Shown one piece after another: positions 42,987 to 51,634 of a stretch of 64,000 nt of DNA. The stretch's first letter is position 1, and each line of letters opens with the position of its first letter. The DNA comes from Clostridiales bacterium (GTDB lineage Bacteria; Bacillota; Clostridia; Oscillospirales; Oscillospiraceae), in the NCBI GenBank assembly GCA_025757645.1, contig CP107216.1, forward strand, positions 372,001 to 436,000, written 5' to 3'. The notes beneath the pieces are model-generated. The model was not told where the DNA came from and ran no database searches. It was given only the letters and a program-made list of their open reading frames with translations. The position numbers and the translations under genes were made by a program.

Positions 42987-43152
42987 TCATATAAAAGGAA
43001 GGCATGCTCTGCCGAAAGAACGAGATCGGAAGCGCGCGGACACCGTCGCGCAACGGGAGAAGAGGTACCGTGAAAGATCGAAAAGAGACCTCTGGGCCTG
43101 CACGCTTCCAAATGAGGGGGTATGTTCAGCATAGAACAAATTACGCCACAAG

Positions 43153-43185
43153 GAAAGCCACGGAACCGCAGTTTCGTGGCTTTTT
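43153..43185 (+). terminator. Terminator-like hairpin before the TetR gene's 3' end
   Basis: The stem AAAGCCACG/CGTGGCTTT (43154-43162 with 43175-43183) is followed by T residues on the plus strand and has T's on the other side for the minus-strand TetR gene. It is probably a bidirectional terminator. Confidence 0.6.
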
Positions 43186-43192
43186 GCCTCAC

Positions 43193-43762
43193 TTATGCGT
43201 TTTTGTGGTCTAATGTGTGCTCCCACGCATCGCCGAGCTCCTTCCACCGGCCCATGATATCCTTCCACAGGTGCAGCGCCCAGGGCGCAAACACCTCCGG
43301 CGGCGGGCAATCCGGCCGGCTGAGCCAGTTTTGAATAATATCCATGACCACATCCGACATCTTCCCGGACATGAACGCCTCGTTCTGCGGATCGGAAAAG
43401 AGGTCGGAAAAGTCCGCCTGCAGGTACGGCCGCAGCCGGGCGCAGAGAAAGTCGTGGAACGAATTCTGCCCCGTGAACGTGAGCGCGCGGGCATAAAACG
43501 CGCGGTCGGCATACAGATACGTGCACACGCGCCCGAAGAGGTCGAACAGGCCCGGCTCATCGTCGCCGATGGCCTTCTGAAAGCCCTTGTCGTAGATCCA
43601 CGTCACGAGCTGGTACTTGTCCGTAAAGTGCCGGTAGAACGTGCGGCGGTTGATCTCCGCGGCCGCGCACAGATCGGTCACGGTGATGTCCGCGAAGTCG
43701 CGCCGGAGCATGAGCTCCTTGAGACTCTCGGCGAGCACTTTTTTCGTTGCGGATTCGCGCAT
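43193..43762 (-). CDS. TetR-family regulator (DhaS-like)
   Basis: A 189-residue repressor. The N-terminal helix-turn-helix is ADITVTDLCAAAEINRRTFYRHFTDKYQLVTWIYDKGF (residues 21-58, broken here only by numbering). This resembles the DhaS-like TetR subgroup with a C-terminal ligand domain rich in aromatic residues. The ATG at 43762 starts MRESATKK, typical of the group; a longer upstream reading lacks a site. The target is not evident. It is convergent with the polymer operon and lies downstream of the aminotransferase in the same direction, with a hairpin between them. Confidence 0.88.
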   Translation of the reverse strand: MRESATKKVLAESLKELMLRRDFADITVTDLCAAAEINRRTFYRHFTDKYQLVTWIYDKGFQKAIGDDEPGLFDLFGRVCTYLYADRAFYARALTFTGQNSFHDFLCARLRPYLQADFSDLFSDPQNEAFMSGKMSDVVMDIIQNWLSRPDCPPPEVFAPWALHLWKDIMGRWKELGDAWEHTLDHKNA

Positions 43763-43823
43763 GGCGGCCGCCCCCTTCCGATATTGCTGCCGCCAGTATA
43801 GCGCACACATGGCAAAACTGCAA

Positions 43824-43853
43824 CAGACCCTGCCGCGGATGCGGCAGGGTCTG
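43824..43853. terminator. Stem-loop between aminotransferase and TetR genes
   Basis: A perfect 13-bp stem (43824-43836 with 43841-43853, 4-nt loop). On the minus strand it is followed by TTGCAGTTTTG, a weak T-tract. It is a probable terminator of the aminotransferase/NhaC unit. Confidence 0.6.
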
Positions 43854-43888
43854 TGCATAAGGGAAAAAGAAGGGAGGGGAAAGAATGA

Positions 43889-45178
43889 TCACTTTGCAAA
43901 TGCCTGCGCGAGCTCCTGAGTGACGCGCAGATACGTCTCGATGTCCGCGACGGTGTGGCAGTGCAGCGGCGAGACGCGGATCGCACCCGTGAGGCCGACA
44001 GCCTCGACGATGCGCTTGGAATACACGCTGGTGTTGACGCGCTCAAAGGTCGTGACGCCGCGCTTCTGGTACTCCTCGACGCAGCGGGTCATGTCCAGCC
44101 CGTCGATGCCCATGGCAACGATCAGGTCGCGGTGCGTGAGATCCTCGGTGTCAACATACACGTGTACGCCGGGGATGTGGCGCAGACCGGGCACGTTCTG
44201 CGTGCCCTCGAGCATGGTGTGCAGCAGCGCGCGCTCCTGCAGGTGGATGTGCTCCATGCCGGTCACGAACAGCGTGCGACGGTCGTCCGACTGGATGAAG
44301 TGGCCGCCGAGCCAGCAGACATAGTCCACCACGGCGCTCATGGCCGCGAAGTTGCCGGGCGTGGGCGAGCCGAGCTCCCAGACGTCGGCCGGGCGCTGCA
44401 AGACCTTGCGGTGCGGCAGCTTGGCCACGCGATCGGACACGTAGCCGTAGCCCATACCGCGGGTGCCGAAGAATTTATAGGGTGCAAACGTCGCGCCGTC
44501 GACGCCGAGGGCGTCCACGTCGAGCACGGCGTGCGGCGCGTGCTGCACGGCGTCGGTGACGATGTAGATATCGGGGTTGATCTCGCGCGCAGCCTTGACG
44601 ATACCGGCCATGTCCATAATGCTGCCGGTGATGTTCGAGGCATACATGATGCTCAGCAGGCAGGTATCCGGCGAGACGACGCGGCGGATTTCCTCGACGT
44701 CGATGCCGCCGGTCTTCGGGTTCGCCTGCGCGACGCGAAATTCCTTGCCGGTCTTGTCGCAGTAGTATTTCACCGCGTCATATGCCGACGGGTGCTCGAG
44801 CACGGACGTGACCGCGCTCTTGCCGGGGCAGTTTTCCAGGATGGCGCCGACGATCTGGAACATCGCCTGCGAGGCAGTCATCTCCGAGATGAGCGCGCCG
44901 CCCGATGCGCCGAAAACGATGTGCATAATGTCGTCGATGCCGTGCAGCTGCACTTTTTTGAGCGCGCGGGAACGATCGTGCAGCCGCTCCGGGCAGTCCG
45001 GGAACGCCTGGTACTTTGCCTGCGCCTCGACGGACGCCTTCAGGCGCAGCGAACCGCCGGAATTTTCAAAGAACAGGCGCTGGCCGAATTCCGGATCCGC
45101 ATCCACATAGTAAAAGCGATCCTTGATCTCCGCCGACAGTGCAGGATCAAACAGCAGACCTTCGTTGAGATTTTGCAT
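43889..45178 (-). CDS. Class V aminotransferase-family PLP enzyme (cysteine desulfurase/selenocysteine lyase-like)
   Basis: A 429-residue fold-type I PLP enzyme. The substrate/PLP region VTSVLEHPSAYDAVKYYC resembles the H-x-N/S site of NifS-like enzymes. DAVQHAPHAVLDVDALGVDG holds the Asp and His that contact PLP. FAPYKFFGTRGMGYGYVSD carries the Schiff-base Lys (Y-K-F-F-G, as in class V). No terminal catalytic Cys loop is obvious, so desulfuration of cysteine is uncertain. The ATG at 45178 follows AAGGAG. It is paired with a NhaC antiporter 63 bp upstream. The true substrate is unknown; an amino-acid catabolic lyase is possible. Confidence 0.85.
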   Translation of the reverse strand: MQNLNEGLLFDPALSAEIKDRFYYVDADPEFGQRLFFENSGGSLRLKASVEAQAKYQAFPDCPERLHDRSRALKKVQLHGIDDIMHIVFGASGGALISEMTASQAMFQIVGAILENCPGKSAVTSVLEHPSAYDAVKYYCDKTGKEFRVAQANPKTGGIDVEEIRRVVSPDTCLLSIMYASNITGSIMDMAGIVKAAREINPDIYIVTDAVQHAPHAVLDVDALGVDGATFAPYKFFGTRGMGYGYVSDRVAKLPHRKVLQRPADVWELGSPTPGNFAAMSAVVDYVCWLGGHFIQSDDRRTLFVTGMEHIHLQERALLHTMLEGTQNVPGLRHIPGVHVYVDTEDLTHRDLIVAMGIDGLDMTRCVEEYQKRGVTTFERVNTSVYSKRIVEAVGLTGAIRVSPLHCHTVADIETYLRVTQELAQAFAK

Positions 45179-45241
45179 GGTTTTCTCCTTCCAAATGTAA
45201 CAATCTGAGCGGGGGCGGCGCGGCGGCCGCACCCGAAATCG

Positions 45242-46636
45242 TCATTTCTCTTCCGCAGCCGGGGTCTCGGGCGCGGCGGCGGTGCCCTTTTCAAAGTGGC
45301 GGCCGATGCCGGTGATCGCACTGAGCAGGAACAGCAGGATCAGCAGCCAGCTGTGGAAGTTATATGGCACGCAATCCAAAAACGAGAACGACTCCGAGAC
45401 GACACCGCTCGCGATCGCGAGGCTGACGGCGTTGAGGCCGACGGGGTTGTACGGCACGATGCCGGCAAGGCCGGTCGCAATGCCGTCCATGAGGTTCGAG
45501 CCGCGGGTGCGCTCGATGTTGTGCGTCTGCAGGAGCTTGCGCACGACCGGGCCGACGAACAGGATCGAGATGGACGCAGCGCCGATGGCCACGCTGCCGA
45601 TGACGCTCAGCAGGATGGTGACGAGCTCGGCCTGACGCGGGGTCTTGCTGGCGTTGTTGAGCTTTTCGAGCAGCATGTCAAACACGCCGCTGCGCTTGAG
45701 CATCTCGAGCAGCGCGAACATGAAGAAGCTGAAGCAGATGACATTGAGCATGCCGGTCAGGCCGGCGCCGATGGGGCCGGTGGCCGAAAACAGCGTCGGC
45801 ACGTCGAGGAAACCGAACACCAGGCACAGCACAAAGCCGACCAGATCGCAGACGATGAGCGTGCTGATGAGGTTCCAGCCACGGAGCATCAGGATGATCA
45901 TGATGACCGGGATGACGAGCATGACGAGCGTCTTGGCATAGGCGGGGTCGATGACGTCCGGCAGCGTGACGGACGTGGACGTCTTGATACCGACGATGAT
46001 GAACAGCACGGCGGAAATGACGCCGGCGATCAGCGAATACGGCAGACGGGTGCGCACGACGTCGCGCACTTCCGCGTCCTGCGTGAGCGCGGAGGCGATG
46101 GTCGTGTCGGAAATGGGGGCGAGGTTATCGCCGAAGATCGCGCCGCTGACGATGGCGCCGACCACGACGGAGGGATTCGCACCGACGGTCGCCGCGACGG
46201 GCAGCAGCACCGGCAGCACGGCGACGATGGCACCGTTGGACGTGCCGCAGGCCGTCGAGATCAGCAGGCAGACGAGAAACGCCACCAGCGGCAGGAAGCC
46301 CGCGCTCAGGCCGAGCTTCATCACAAGCCAGGTCAGGCCCTGAATGAGGCCGCTCTGGCGCAGCTCCTGCGACAGGATGCCGGCCAGCAGGAACGCGAAG
46401 ATAATGACACACAGCGTGTCGTTTTTCAGGCCGTCCACGACCGCCTGTTCAAATTCCTTTTTGTTTTTTGCCAGCAGGAATGCCACACACAGTCCGGCGA
46501 AACCTGCCATGCAGAACAACACCAGGGACACTTTCTTCATCGCGGCGATCACGATCATGAGGCACATGAAGACCAGCAGCGGCGCACACGCGCCGAGCGT
46601 GCCCCCGTAAAATTGCATACGTTTGTTTTTCTCCAT
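45242..46636 (-). CDS. NhaC-family Na+/H+ antiporter-like transporter
   Basis: A 464-residue protein with about eleven helices. It matches the NhaC family: STACGTSNGAIVAVLPVLLP around residue 127 and SGAIFGDNLAPISDTTIASA around 163, the latter being the ion-binding signature with conserved Asp residues. Some members exchange malate-lactate or amino acids. It is first in the unit with the aminotransferase and divergent from an RpiR-type regulator, whose dyad-rich control region it shares. A substrate exchanger for the aminotransferase pathway is plausible. Confidence 0.88.
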   Translation of the reverse strand: MEKNKRMQFYGGTLGACAPLLVFMCLMIVIAAMKKVSLVLFCMAGFAGLCVAFLLAKNKKEFEQAVVDGLKNDTLCVIIFAFLLAGILSQELRQSGLIQGLTWLVMKLGLSAGFLPLVAFLVCLLISTACGTSNGAIVAVLPVLLPVAATVGANPSVVVGAIVSGAIFGDNLAPISDTTIASALTQDAEVRDVVRTRLPYSLIAGVISAVLFIIVGIKTSTSVTLPDVIDPAYAKTLVMLVIPVIMIILMLRGWNLISTLIVCDLVGFVLCLVFGFLDVPTLFSATGPIGAGLTGMLNVICFSFFMFALLEMLKRSGVFDMLLEKLNNASKTPRQAELVTILLSVIGSVAIGAASISILFVGPVVRKLLQTHNIERTRGSNLMDGIATGLAGIVPYNPVGLNAVSLAIASGVVSESFSFLDCVPYNFHSWLLILLFLLSAITGIGRHFEKGTAAAPETPAAEEK

Positions 46637-46661
46637 TGTGAGGTCCTCCTCTCAAATAATC

Positions 46662-46799
46662 CAACACCGGTATTGTTGTATGCGGTATTTTTAGCTCTTT
46701 TATGCGTAAAAGTCAATTGAATTTTCAATGTTTTTCATGCACTATTGCATTTTCTACAATTTATACAGTATAATGTTGTTGCTACTGCAACATTCGTTG
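46662..46799. promoter_or_regulatory. Divergent promoters with CAACA/TGTTG dyads (NhaC and RpiR genes)
   Basis: Minus strand: TTGACT (46716-46711) - 17 bp - TAAAAA (46693-46688) for NhaC, with dyad CAACACCGGTATTGTTG (46662-46678) just past its start. Plus strand: TTGCAT (46745-46750) - 18 bp - TATAAT (46769-46774) for the RpiR gene, with arms AATGTTG (46772-46778) and CAACATT (46788-46794) over its start. A further dyad GCAAC/GTTGC is nearby. Shared half-sites suggest one regulator, most likely the RpiR protein itself. Confidence 0.6.
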
Positions 46800-46840
46800 C
46801 GGCACTGCTCACAATCCCCAGAAAAAAGGATGGTGTTCCC

Positions 46841-47695
46841 ATGAGCGGTAAACTGGAACAGCGCATTCAAAGCGCGCATTTGACGCGGACGGAAAAAGTC
46901 ATCGCGGATTATTTTCTCGAGCACAGCGGCTCGCTATATTTTTTAACGGCCAAGGACATCGCGCTTGCGCTCAGCGTGAGCGACACCTCGGTCATCCGCC
47001 TGTGCCGCACGCTGGGCTACCGCGGCTTCCGTGAGCTGCAGGAGAGCCTGCGCAGCGAGCTCTCACAGGTCATCGAGCGTGAAAAATACGTCATCCCGCA
47101 GCATCAGGTGCCGGACAAATTGCAAAAGTATCAGGACCTGAGCTCGTTTCAGTGCCTGCAGTTCGCCGTAGACTGTCTGCAGGAGACTTACCGCAAGAAC
47201 GACCCGGAAAAATACGGGCAGATCGTACGCATCCTGCTCGAGAGTGAGCACATCTTTGTCTCCGGCTTCCGCGGTCTGGCAGGGCCGGCGCGGCACCTGG
47301 GGACGCTGCTGTCGCAGTATACCCGGCACGTGGAGTATTTCTGCGACGCAGACACCCGCTGCGTAGAAAAGCTGCTCGACTACGGCCCGCACGACTGTGT
47401 GATCCTGCTCGGTGCCGAGCGCTACTCGCGCATGACGTGCGTACTGGCCGAGATGGCGCACGACGCCGGCTGCCGACTGATCGTCATCACCGACAAGCTC
47501 ACCGCGCCCTTCGCCGGCGATGCGGACATCGTGCTTCTCGCCGATCTGTCCAGCCCCTCGCCCACAAACTCCTATATCGGCGTGAACTTTCTCATCGAGG
47601 CCATCGCCTTCGAGTTCAGCCGCACGCTCGGCGTATATCCGCAGCAGCGGCTGTCCCGGCTGGACGCTTACCTGTCCGAGCTGCAGCTGTACTGA
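46841..47695 (+). CDS. MurR/RpiR-family transcriptional regulator
   Basis: A 284-residue regulator. The N-terminal HTH_6 domain (LTRTEKVIADYFLEHSGSLY, then LSVSDTSVIRLCRTLGYRGFRELQ, residues 12-65) is followed by a linker and a SIS domain (about 120-260), with IFVSGFRGLAGPARHLGTLL at its start. SIS domains in this family bind phosphosugars or related ligands. ATG 46841 is preceded by AAAAGGATGG; in-frame upstream ATGs lie inside the promoter. It is divergent from the NhaC/aminotransferase pair, which it probably controls along with itself. Confidence 0.9.
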   Translation: MSGKLEQRIQSAHLTRTEKVIADYFLEHSGSLYFLTAKDIALALSVSDTSVIRLCRTLGYRGFRELQESLRSELSQVIEREKYVIPQHQVPDKLQKYQDLSSFQCLQFAVDCLQETYRKNDPEKYGQIVRILLESEHIFVSGFRGLAGPARHLGTLLSQYTRHVEYFCDADTRCVEKLLDYGPHDCVILLGAERYSRMTCVLAEMAHDAGCRLIVITDKLTAPFAGDADIVLLADLSSPSPTNSYIGVNFLIEAIAFEFSRTLGVYPQQRLSRLDAYLSELQLY

Positions 47696-47771
47696 CCGGT
47701 GGCCAAAAAGCATTGCAATCGCAGGCATTTTTCGTTACAATAAAGGCAATCTGAAATTGGGAGGCCATGCC

Positions 47772-48533
47772 ATGCATCCGCGCAACCTGCACCTGTATTT
47801 CTTCAGCCCCACGGGCGGCACGCAGCGCGTCGCCGGGCTCTTCGCGGAAAATCTGAACGCGGCCGACGCCTGCACCGACATCACCGTGCACGCCGAGGCG
47901 AAGACGTTTTCTGCCGACGACTGCCTGCTCGTGTTCTTCCCGGTCTATGGCGGGCGCGTGCCCGGGCCGTGTCTCGCGCGCATGCGCGCCCTGCGCGGGA
48001 CGGACACTCCGGCCGTGCTCGTGGCCGTGTTCGGCAACCGCGCCGTGGACGACGCTCTGCTCGAAATGCGCGATACGCTCACCCCGCTGGGCTTTCGCGT
48101 GATCGCGGCGGCGGAGGTCATCGCGCCGCACTCGGTCAACACGGACATCGCCGCCGGCCGGCCGGACACGTCCGACCGCAGCAAGATCAAAGATTTTTGC
48201 ACCCGGCTCGCGGCCCGCATCGCCGCCGACGCCCCGGCCGAGATCGCCGTGCCCGGCGATCCGGACTACCGCGCCTACAACGGCCTGCCGCTCAAGCCAA
48301 CCGGCGGCCTGCGCTGCATCCGCTGCGGCCTGTGCGCGGACAACTGCCCCGCCGGCGCGATCCCGAAGGCCGCGCCGCAGAAGGTGGACAAGCATAAGTG
48401 CATCTCCTGTCTGCGCTGCATCCAGATCTGCCCGCAGTCGGCCCGCGGCGTGCCGCTGCCGCTGCGGCTGGCCGCGGCCGCCACGGTGAAAAAATACTGC
48501 ACCGGGCGCAAGGAGCCGAAATTCTACCTGTAA
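47772..48533 (+). CDS. EFR1-type flavodoxin-ferredoxin fusion protein
   Basis: A 253-residue electron-transfer protein. The N-terminal flavodoxin-like domain (LYFFSPTGGTQRVAGLF, phosphate loop T-G-G-T) would bind FMN. The C-terminus holds two 4Fe-4S clusters, CIRCGLCADNCPAGAIP and CISCLRCIQICPQSARG (about residues 180-225). This arrangement is the EFR1 family found in anaerobes, with unknown partners. ATG 47772 follows GGGAGG at eight bases. It is monocistronic, with a strong hairpin after the stop. Confidence 0.9.
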   Translation: MHPRNLHLYFFSPTGGTQRVAGLFAENLNAADACTDITVHAEAKTFSADDCLLVFFPVYGGRVPGPCLARMRALRGTDTPAVLVAVFGNRAVDDALLEMRDTLTPLGFRVIAAAEVIAPHSVNTDIAAGRPDTSDRSKIKDFCTRLAARIAADAPAEIAVPGDPDYRAYNGLPLKPTGGLRCIRCGLCADNCPAGAIPKAAPQKVDKHKCISCLRCIQICPQSARGVPLPLRLAAAATVKKYCTGRKEPKFYL

Positions 48534-48542
48534 CGGAAAACA

Positions 48543-48573
48543 CCGCCCCGGAAGCGATCTGCTTCCGGGGCGG
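48543..48573. terminator. Hairpin between the ferredoxin and XRE genes
   Basis: A perfect 13-bp stem (48543-48555 with 48561-48573, 5-nt loop), with CTTTG after it on the plus strand and TGTTTTCC on the minus strand, between convergent genes. Confidence 0.75.
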
Positions 48574-48580
48574 CGCTTTG

Positions 48581-48844
48581 TTATCGGGCTTCGGCATCGT
48601 CCGCCGTATCCAGCCCCGCGAAGAAGGCGTCATACGGACAGCCGTAGAGCCATTTGAGCGCGAGCAGCACGCGCACGCGCACATTGAGCTCACCCGCCTC
48701 GTATTTGGCGTAGGTCGTGCGGCCGATGTCGCAGCCGCGGCGCTGCAGCTCGGCGCACAGCTTCCCCTGCGAGAGGCCGCTGGCGTTGCGCAGGCGGCGC
48801 AAATTGTCGCCAAGATCGCGATCCCGCCGTAATTTCTGCTCCAT
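48581..48844 (-). CDS. XRE-family helix-turn-helix regulator
   Basis: A small DNA-binding protein of about 87 residues if started at ATG 48844. The helix-turn-helix is LGDNLRRLRNASGLSQGKLCAELQRRG, followed by RTTYAKYEAGELNVRVRVLLAL, the standard Cro/C1 pattern, with a DUF-free tail YGCPYDAFFAGLD. Further in-frame starts exist at about 48865 and 48919. GGTGAG is close to the chosen one. It lies between convergent genes and shows no sign of an adjoining toxin or phage. The target is unknown. Confidence 0.8.
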   Translation of the reverse strand: MEQKLRRDRDLGDNLRRLRNASGLSQGKLCAELQRRGCDIGRTTYAKYEAGELNVRVRVLLALKWLYGCPYDAFFAGLDTADDAEAR

Positions 48845-48961
48845 CTTCTCACCACCGCACAGCATTTTCTGACCAATATTGGTTGCAAGCGCTTTTATTT
48901 TATGCGGAAGCAGCCGCAAAAGCTGTCCGCAATACTGGTCAAGCGCAAAAAGGTGTGCCCC

Positions 48962-49246
48962 TCACCCCTCCGGCCTGCGGCCGAGGGCACTTTTGAGCGC
49001 GTTGCGCAGCGGGTTCGACCCCGGCGCGCCTTTTTCGCAGGCGGGGTAGCCGCAGTCAGAGAGCACGCGGCGCAGCTCCGCCTCGGTGACGATCTGCGGG
49101 TCATAGCGCACGGTCAGCTCCGCGCGCCAGAACGACACCGCCGCGTCGAGCACGCCGCGCGTGTGCAGCAGGTCATCCACAATCCACTCCGGGCACTGGC
49201 GGCAGTAGATGCCGCGCACATACGTCGTCAGGACTTTTTCTTCCAT
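48962..49246 (-). CDS. Heavy-metal-associated (HMA) domain protein, putative copper chaperone
   Basis: A 94-residue protein with an HMA ferredoxin-like fold. The metal motif is C-x2-C in VRGIYCRQCPEW (Cys15, Cys18), and the remainder (DAAVSFWRAELTVRYDPQIVT) follows the beta-alpha-beta pattern. Its start lies within the last codons of copA, a 19-base overlap, so it is made with the pump. It probably hands copper to CopA; a metal other than copper is possible. Confidence 0.88.
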   Translation of the reverse strand: MEEKVLTTYVRGIYCRQCPEWIVDDLLHTRGVLDAAVSFWRAELTVRYDPQIVTEAELRRVLSDCGYPACEKGAPGSNPLRNALKSALGRRPEG

Positions 49247-51576
49247 GGGAAACGTCTCTCCTTTTTGTCGCTGTCCTTGAGCCGCAGCGAGTGCATGAGC
49301 ACGCCGATCGAGCTGGCCGACATGGCCGTGGCGCAGATGGACGGATGCAGCACGCCGAGCGCCGCGACCGGGATGCTGACGAGGTTATAAAACAGCGCCC
49401 ACGTCAGGTTCTGGCGGATGGTGCGGATGGTCGCGCGGGAAATGTCAAACAGCTCCGGCAGCTTTTCCAGATTGCCGGACGGCAGCAGGATGCCCGCCGA
49501 CTCGATGGCGATGTCCGACCCGCCGCCCATGGCGACCGCGCAGTCCGCCACGGCGAGCGCCGGCGTGTCGTTGATGCCGTCGCCGACCATGCAGACCGTT
49601 TTCCCCTGCGCGCGCAGGCGCTCGATGGCGGCGGCCTTCTCGTCGGGCCGCACCTCGGAAAGCACGTGGCCGATGCCGACTTCGGCCGCGATGGCCTCGG
49701 CCGTGCGGGCATGATCGCCCGTCATCATCCAGACCTCCTTGCCCGCCGCGCGCAGCTGCGCGACGACGGCGGCCGCCTCGCTCTTGCGCGTGTCGGCGAT
49801 GCCGAGCGCGCCGAGCACGACGCCGCAGCGCGTGACGCACAGCTCCGTCTTGGCCTGCGCGTGCAGATCCGGCAGCGCGGCAAGCGCAGCCGTGTCGATG
49901 CCCAGCTCATGGAGCCACGTCCGGCTGCCGCAGACGACGGCCGCACCTGCGACCGTGCCGCGCACGCCGCGGCCGAGCGCGTAGGAAAAGTCCTCCACCG
50001 GCGGCAGCGGCGCGTCGGACTGCTGCTGCGCATACGCCGTGACGGCACGCGCCAGCGGGTGATCCGAGCACTGCTCGAGCGCGGCGGCGAGCCGCACGCC
50101 GCTGCACGGGCAGACGTCCGTGAGCGCGGGCGCGCCGTTCGTGAGCGTGCCGGTCTTGTCAAAGACGACACAGTCGGCCTTGTAAGCGTTTTCAAGCTCC
50201 GCGCCGCTCTTGAAGAGGATGCCGTGCTCCGCCGCGCGGCCCGAGCCGACCATGAGCCCCGTCGGCGTGGCGAGGCCGAGCGCGCACGGGCACGCGACCG
50301 ACAGCACGTCGCAGCAGGTGAGCAGCGCGCGCTCAAGGTTGCGCGGCGCAATGCGCCGGTACCAGATGAGGAACGTCAGCGCCGCCGCGCCGATGACGCC
50401 CGGCACGAACCAGTGCGCGACCTTGTCGGCAAAGCGCTGCACGGGTGCTTTTTCGCACTGGGCCTGGCGCACGATCTGGATGATCTGCTCGAGCACGGAC
50501 GCCTTGCCCAGCGCCTCGGCCGAGACGATGGCCGAGCCGGAGCGGTTGAGGCTGCCGCCGATGACCTTGTCGCCGGGCGCTTTGTCCACCGGCATGCTCT
50601 CGCCGGTGAGCATGGACTCGTCGACCGCGCACTGACCGCTGACGACCGTGCCGTCGACCGGTACGCGCTCGCCGGGACGGATGCGCACCAGGTCGTGTTC
50701 CGCGATCTGGTCGACCGGCAGCTCGACAAACGTGTCCCCGCGCTGCACCATGGCCGTGCGCGGCTGCAGGTGCATGAGCTTGCGGATGGCGGAGTTGGCC
50801 TCCCCGGCCGCGACCTGCTCCATATATTTGCCGAAGAGGATGAGCGAGAGCAGCACCCCGTCGGACGCAAAGTAGAGCTTGTAGCTGCGGCGCGGCGTGA
50901 ACGTCACGTAAGCGCTGTAGAGATAGATGAGCGTGGACGAGAGCGAGACGAGAAAGTCCATGCCGAACGTGCGATTGCGCAGCCCGCGCCACGCGCTCTT
51001 GTAAAAATACCGCCCGGGGCCGAACTGCAGCGCCGTCCCGGCCAGAAACTGCAGCTTCGGGTGCATCTCGAGCATGAGCGGCGCCGTGCAGCAGGCCGAG
51101 GTCACGAGCGTCTTGAGCAGATCCATGCGCTTTTCCAGCTCCTGATCCGCGTCGCCGCCGCGCAGCTCGCCGGGCGTGACGGCGCAGCCCGCGACCGCGC
51201 AGGCCGCGGCGAGATCGCGCCCGTCCACGCCGATGGGCCACAGGTACGCCGTGAGCGTGCCGTCCGCCTGCACGGCCACGCCCTTGACGCCGAACACCGC
51301 GCGCAGCGCGGCCGCGGCGGCGGCTGCCGTTTCCGCGTCCGCTTCCGCCGGGAGCAGATCCTGCTCCGCGACCGGCACGCGAAAGCCCGCGCGTTTGACC
51401 CGCGCCGCGATCGCGGCGAGATCGGTCACGCGCTCGTCATAGGTGATGAGCGCCGACGCGGCGGTGTAGTTCACCGCCGCGCGCTGCACGCCCGGCAGCT
51501 TTTCCAGCGCGCGGTCCAGCCGCGCCACGCACGCGGCGCACTCCATGTCCAGAATCCTCAGCGAGATGTCTTTCAT
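49228..51576 (-). CDS. copA: Copper-exporting P1B-type ATPase CopA
   Basis: A 782-residue heavy-metal pump. An N-terminal HMA domain has DMECAACVARLD (C-x2-C). A second HMA-like region (about residues 80-130) lacks the cysteines. The ion-path CPC motif is SVACPCALG near residue 420. The phosphorylation site is DKTGTLTNG, and the ATP-binding and hinge motifs are SDHPLARAV and MVGDGINDTPAL. This is typical CopA (Cu+ export). ATG 51576 was chosen over a TTG at 51591, though its ribosome site is weak. A hairpin separates it from the upstream gene. Confidence 0.95.
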   Translation of the reverse strand: MKDISLRILDMECAACVARLDRALEKLPGVQRAAVNYTAASALITYDERVTDLAAIAARVKRAGFRVPVAEQDLLPAEADAETAAAAAAALRAVFGVKGVAVQADGTLTAYLWPIGVDGRDLAAACAVAGCAVTPGELRGGDADQELEKRMDLLKTLVTSACCTAPLMLEMHPKLQFLAGTALQFGPGRYFYKSAWRGLRNRTFGMDFLVSLSSTLIYLYSAYVTFTPRRSYKLYFASDGVLLSLILFGKYMEQVAAGEANSAIRKLMHLQPRTAMVQRGDTFVELPVDQIAEHDLVRIRPGERVPVDGTVVSGQCAVDESMLTGESMPVDKAPGDKVIGGSLNRSGSAIVSAEALGKASVLEQIIQIVRQAQCEKAPVQRFADKVAHWFVPGVIGAAALTFLIWYRRIAPRNLERALLTCCDVLSVACPCALGLATPTGLMVGSGRAAEHGILFKSGAELENAYKADCVVFDKTGTLTNGAPALTDVCPCSGVRLAAALEQCSDHPLARAVTAYAQQQSDAPLPPVEDFSYALGRGVRGTVAGAAVVCGSRTWLHELGIDTAALAALPDLHAQAKTELCVTRCGVVLGALGIADTRKSEAAAVVAQLRAAGKEVWMMTGDHARTAEAIAAEVGIGHVLSEVRPDEKAAAIERLRAQGKTVCMVGDGINDTPALAVADCAVAMGGGSDIAIESAGILLPSGNLEKLPELFDISRATIRTIRQNLTWALFYNLVSIPVAALGVLHPSICATAMSASSIGVLMHSLRLKDSDKKERRFPWKKKS

Positions 51577-51634
51577 TTGCTTCGCCCCCAAGCCAAAAGG
51601 GGAACGCGCAGCCGGCGCTCCCCCTCAAAAATCA

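Noticed and set aside
43023..43032. AGATCGGAAG, identical to the first bases of a common sequencing adapter
   Set aside because: Only ten bases match and the following bases diverge at once, so chance is the simpler explanation.
39961..43053. A 1030-codon open frame on the minus strand, antisense to the YidC-fusion gene
   Set aside because: It mirrors GC-rich codon use of the real gene, has no recognisable domain and no ribosome site, and would destroy a clear operon.
43004..43213. A 69-codon frame starting just after AAAAGGAAGGC
   Set aside because: It reads through the terminator hairpin at 43153-43185 and shows no recognisable features.
43889..45178. Calling the class V enzyme a cysteine desulfurase for iron-sulfur assembly
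   Set aside because: No obvious catalytic Cys loop and no iscU/sufU partner; neighbours are a NhaC antiporter and RpiR regulator.
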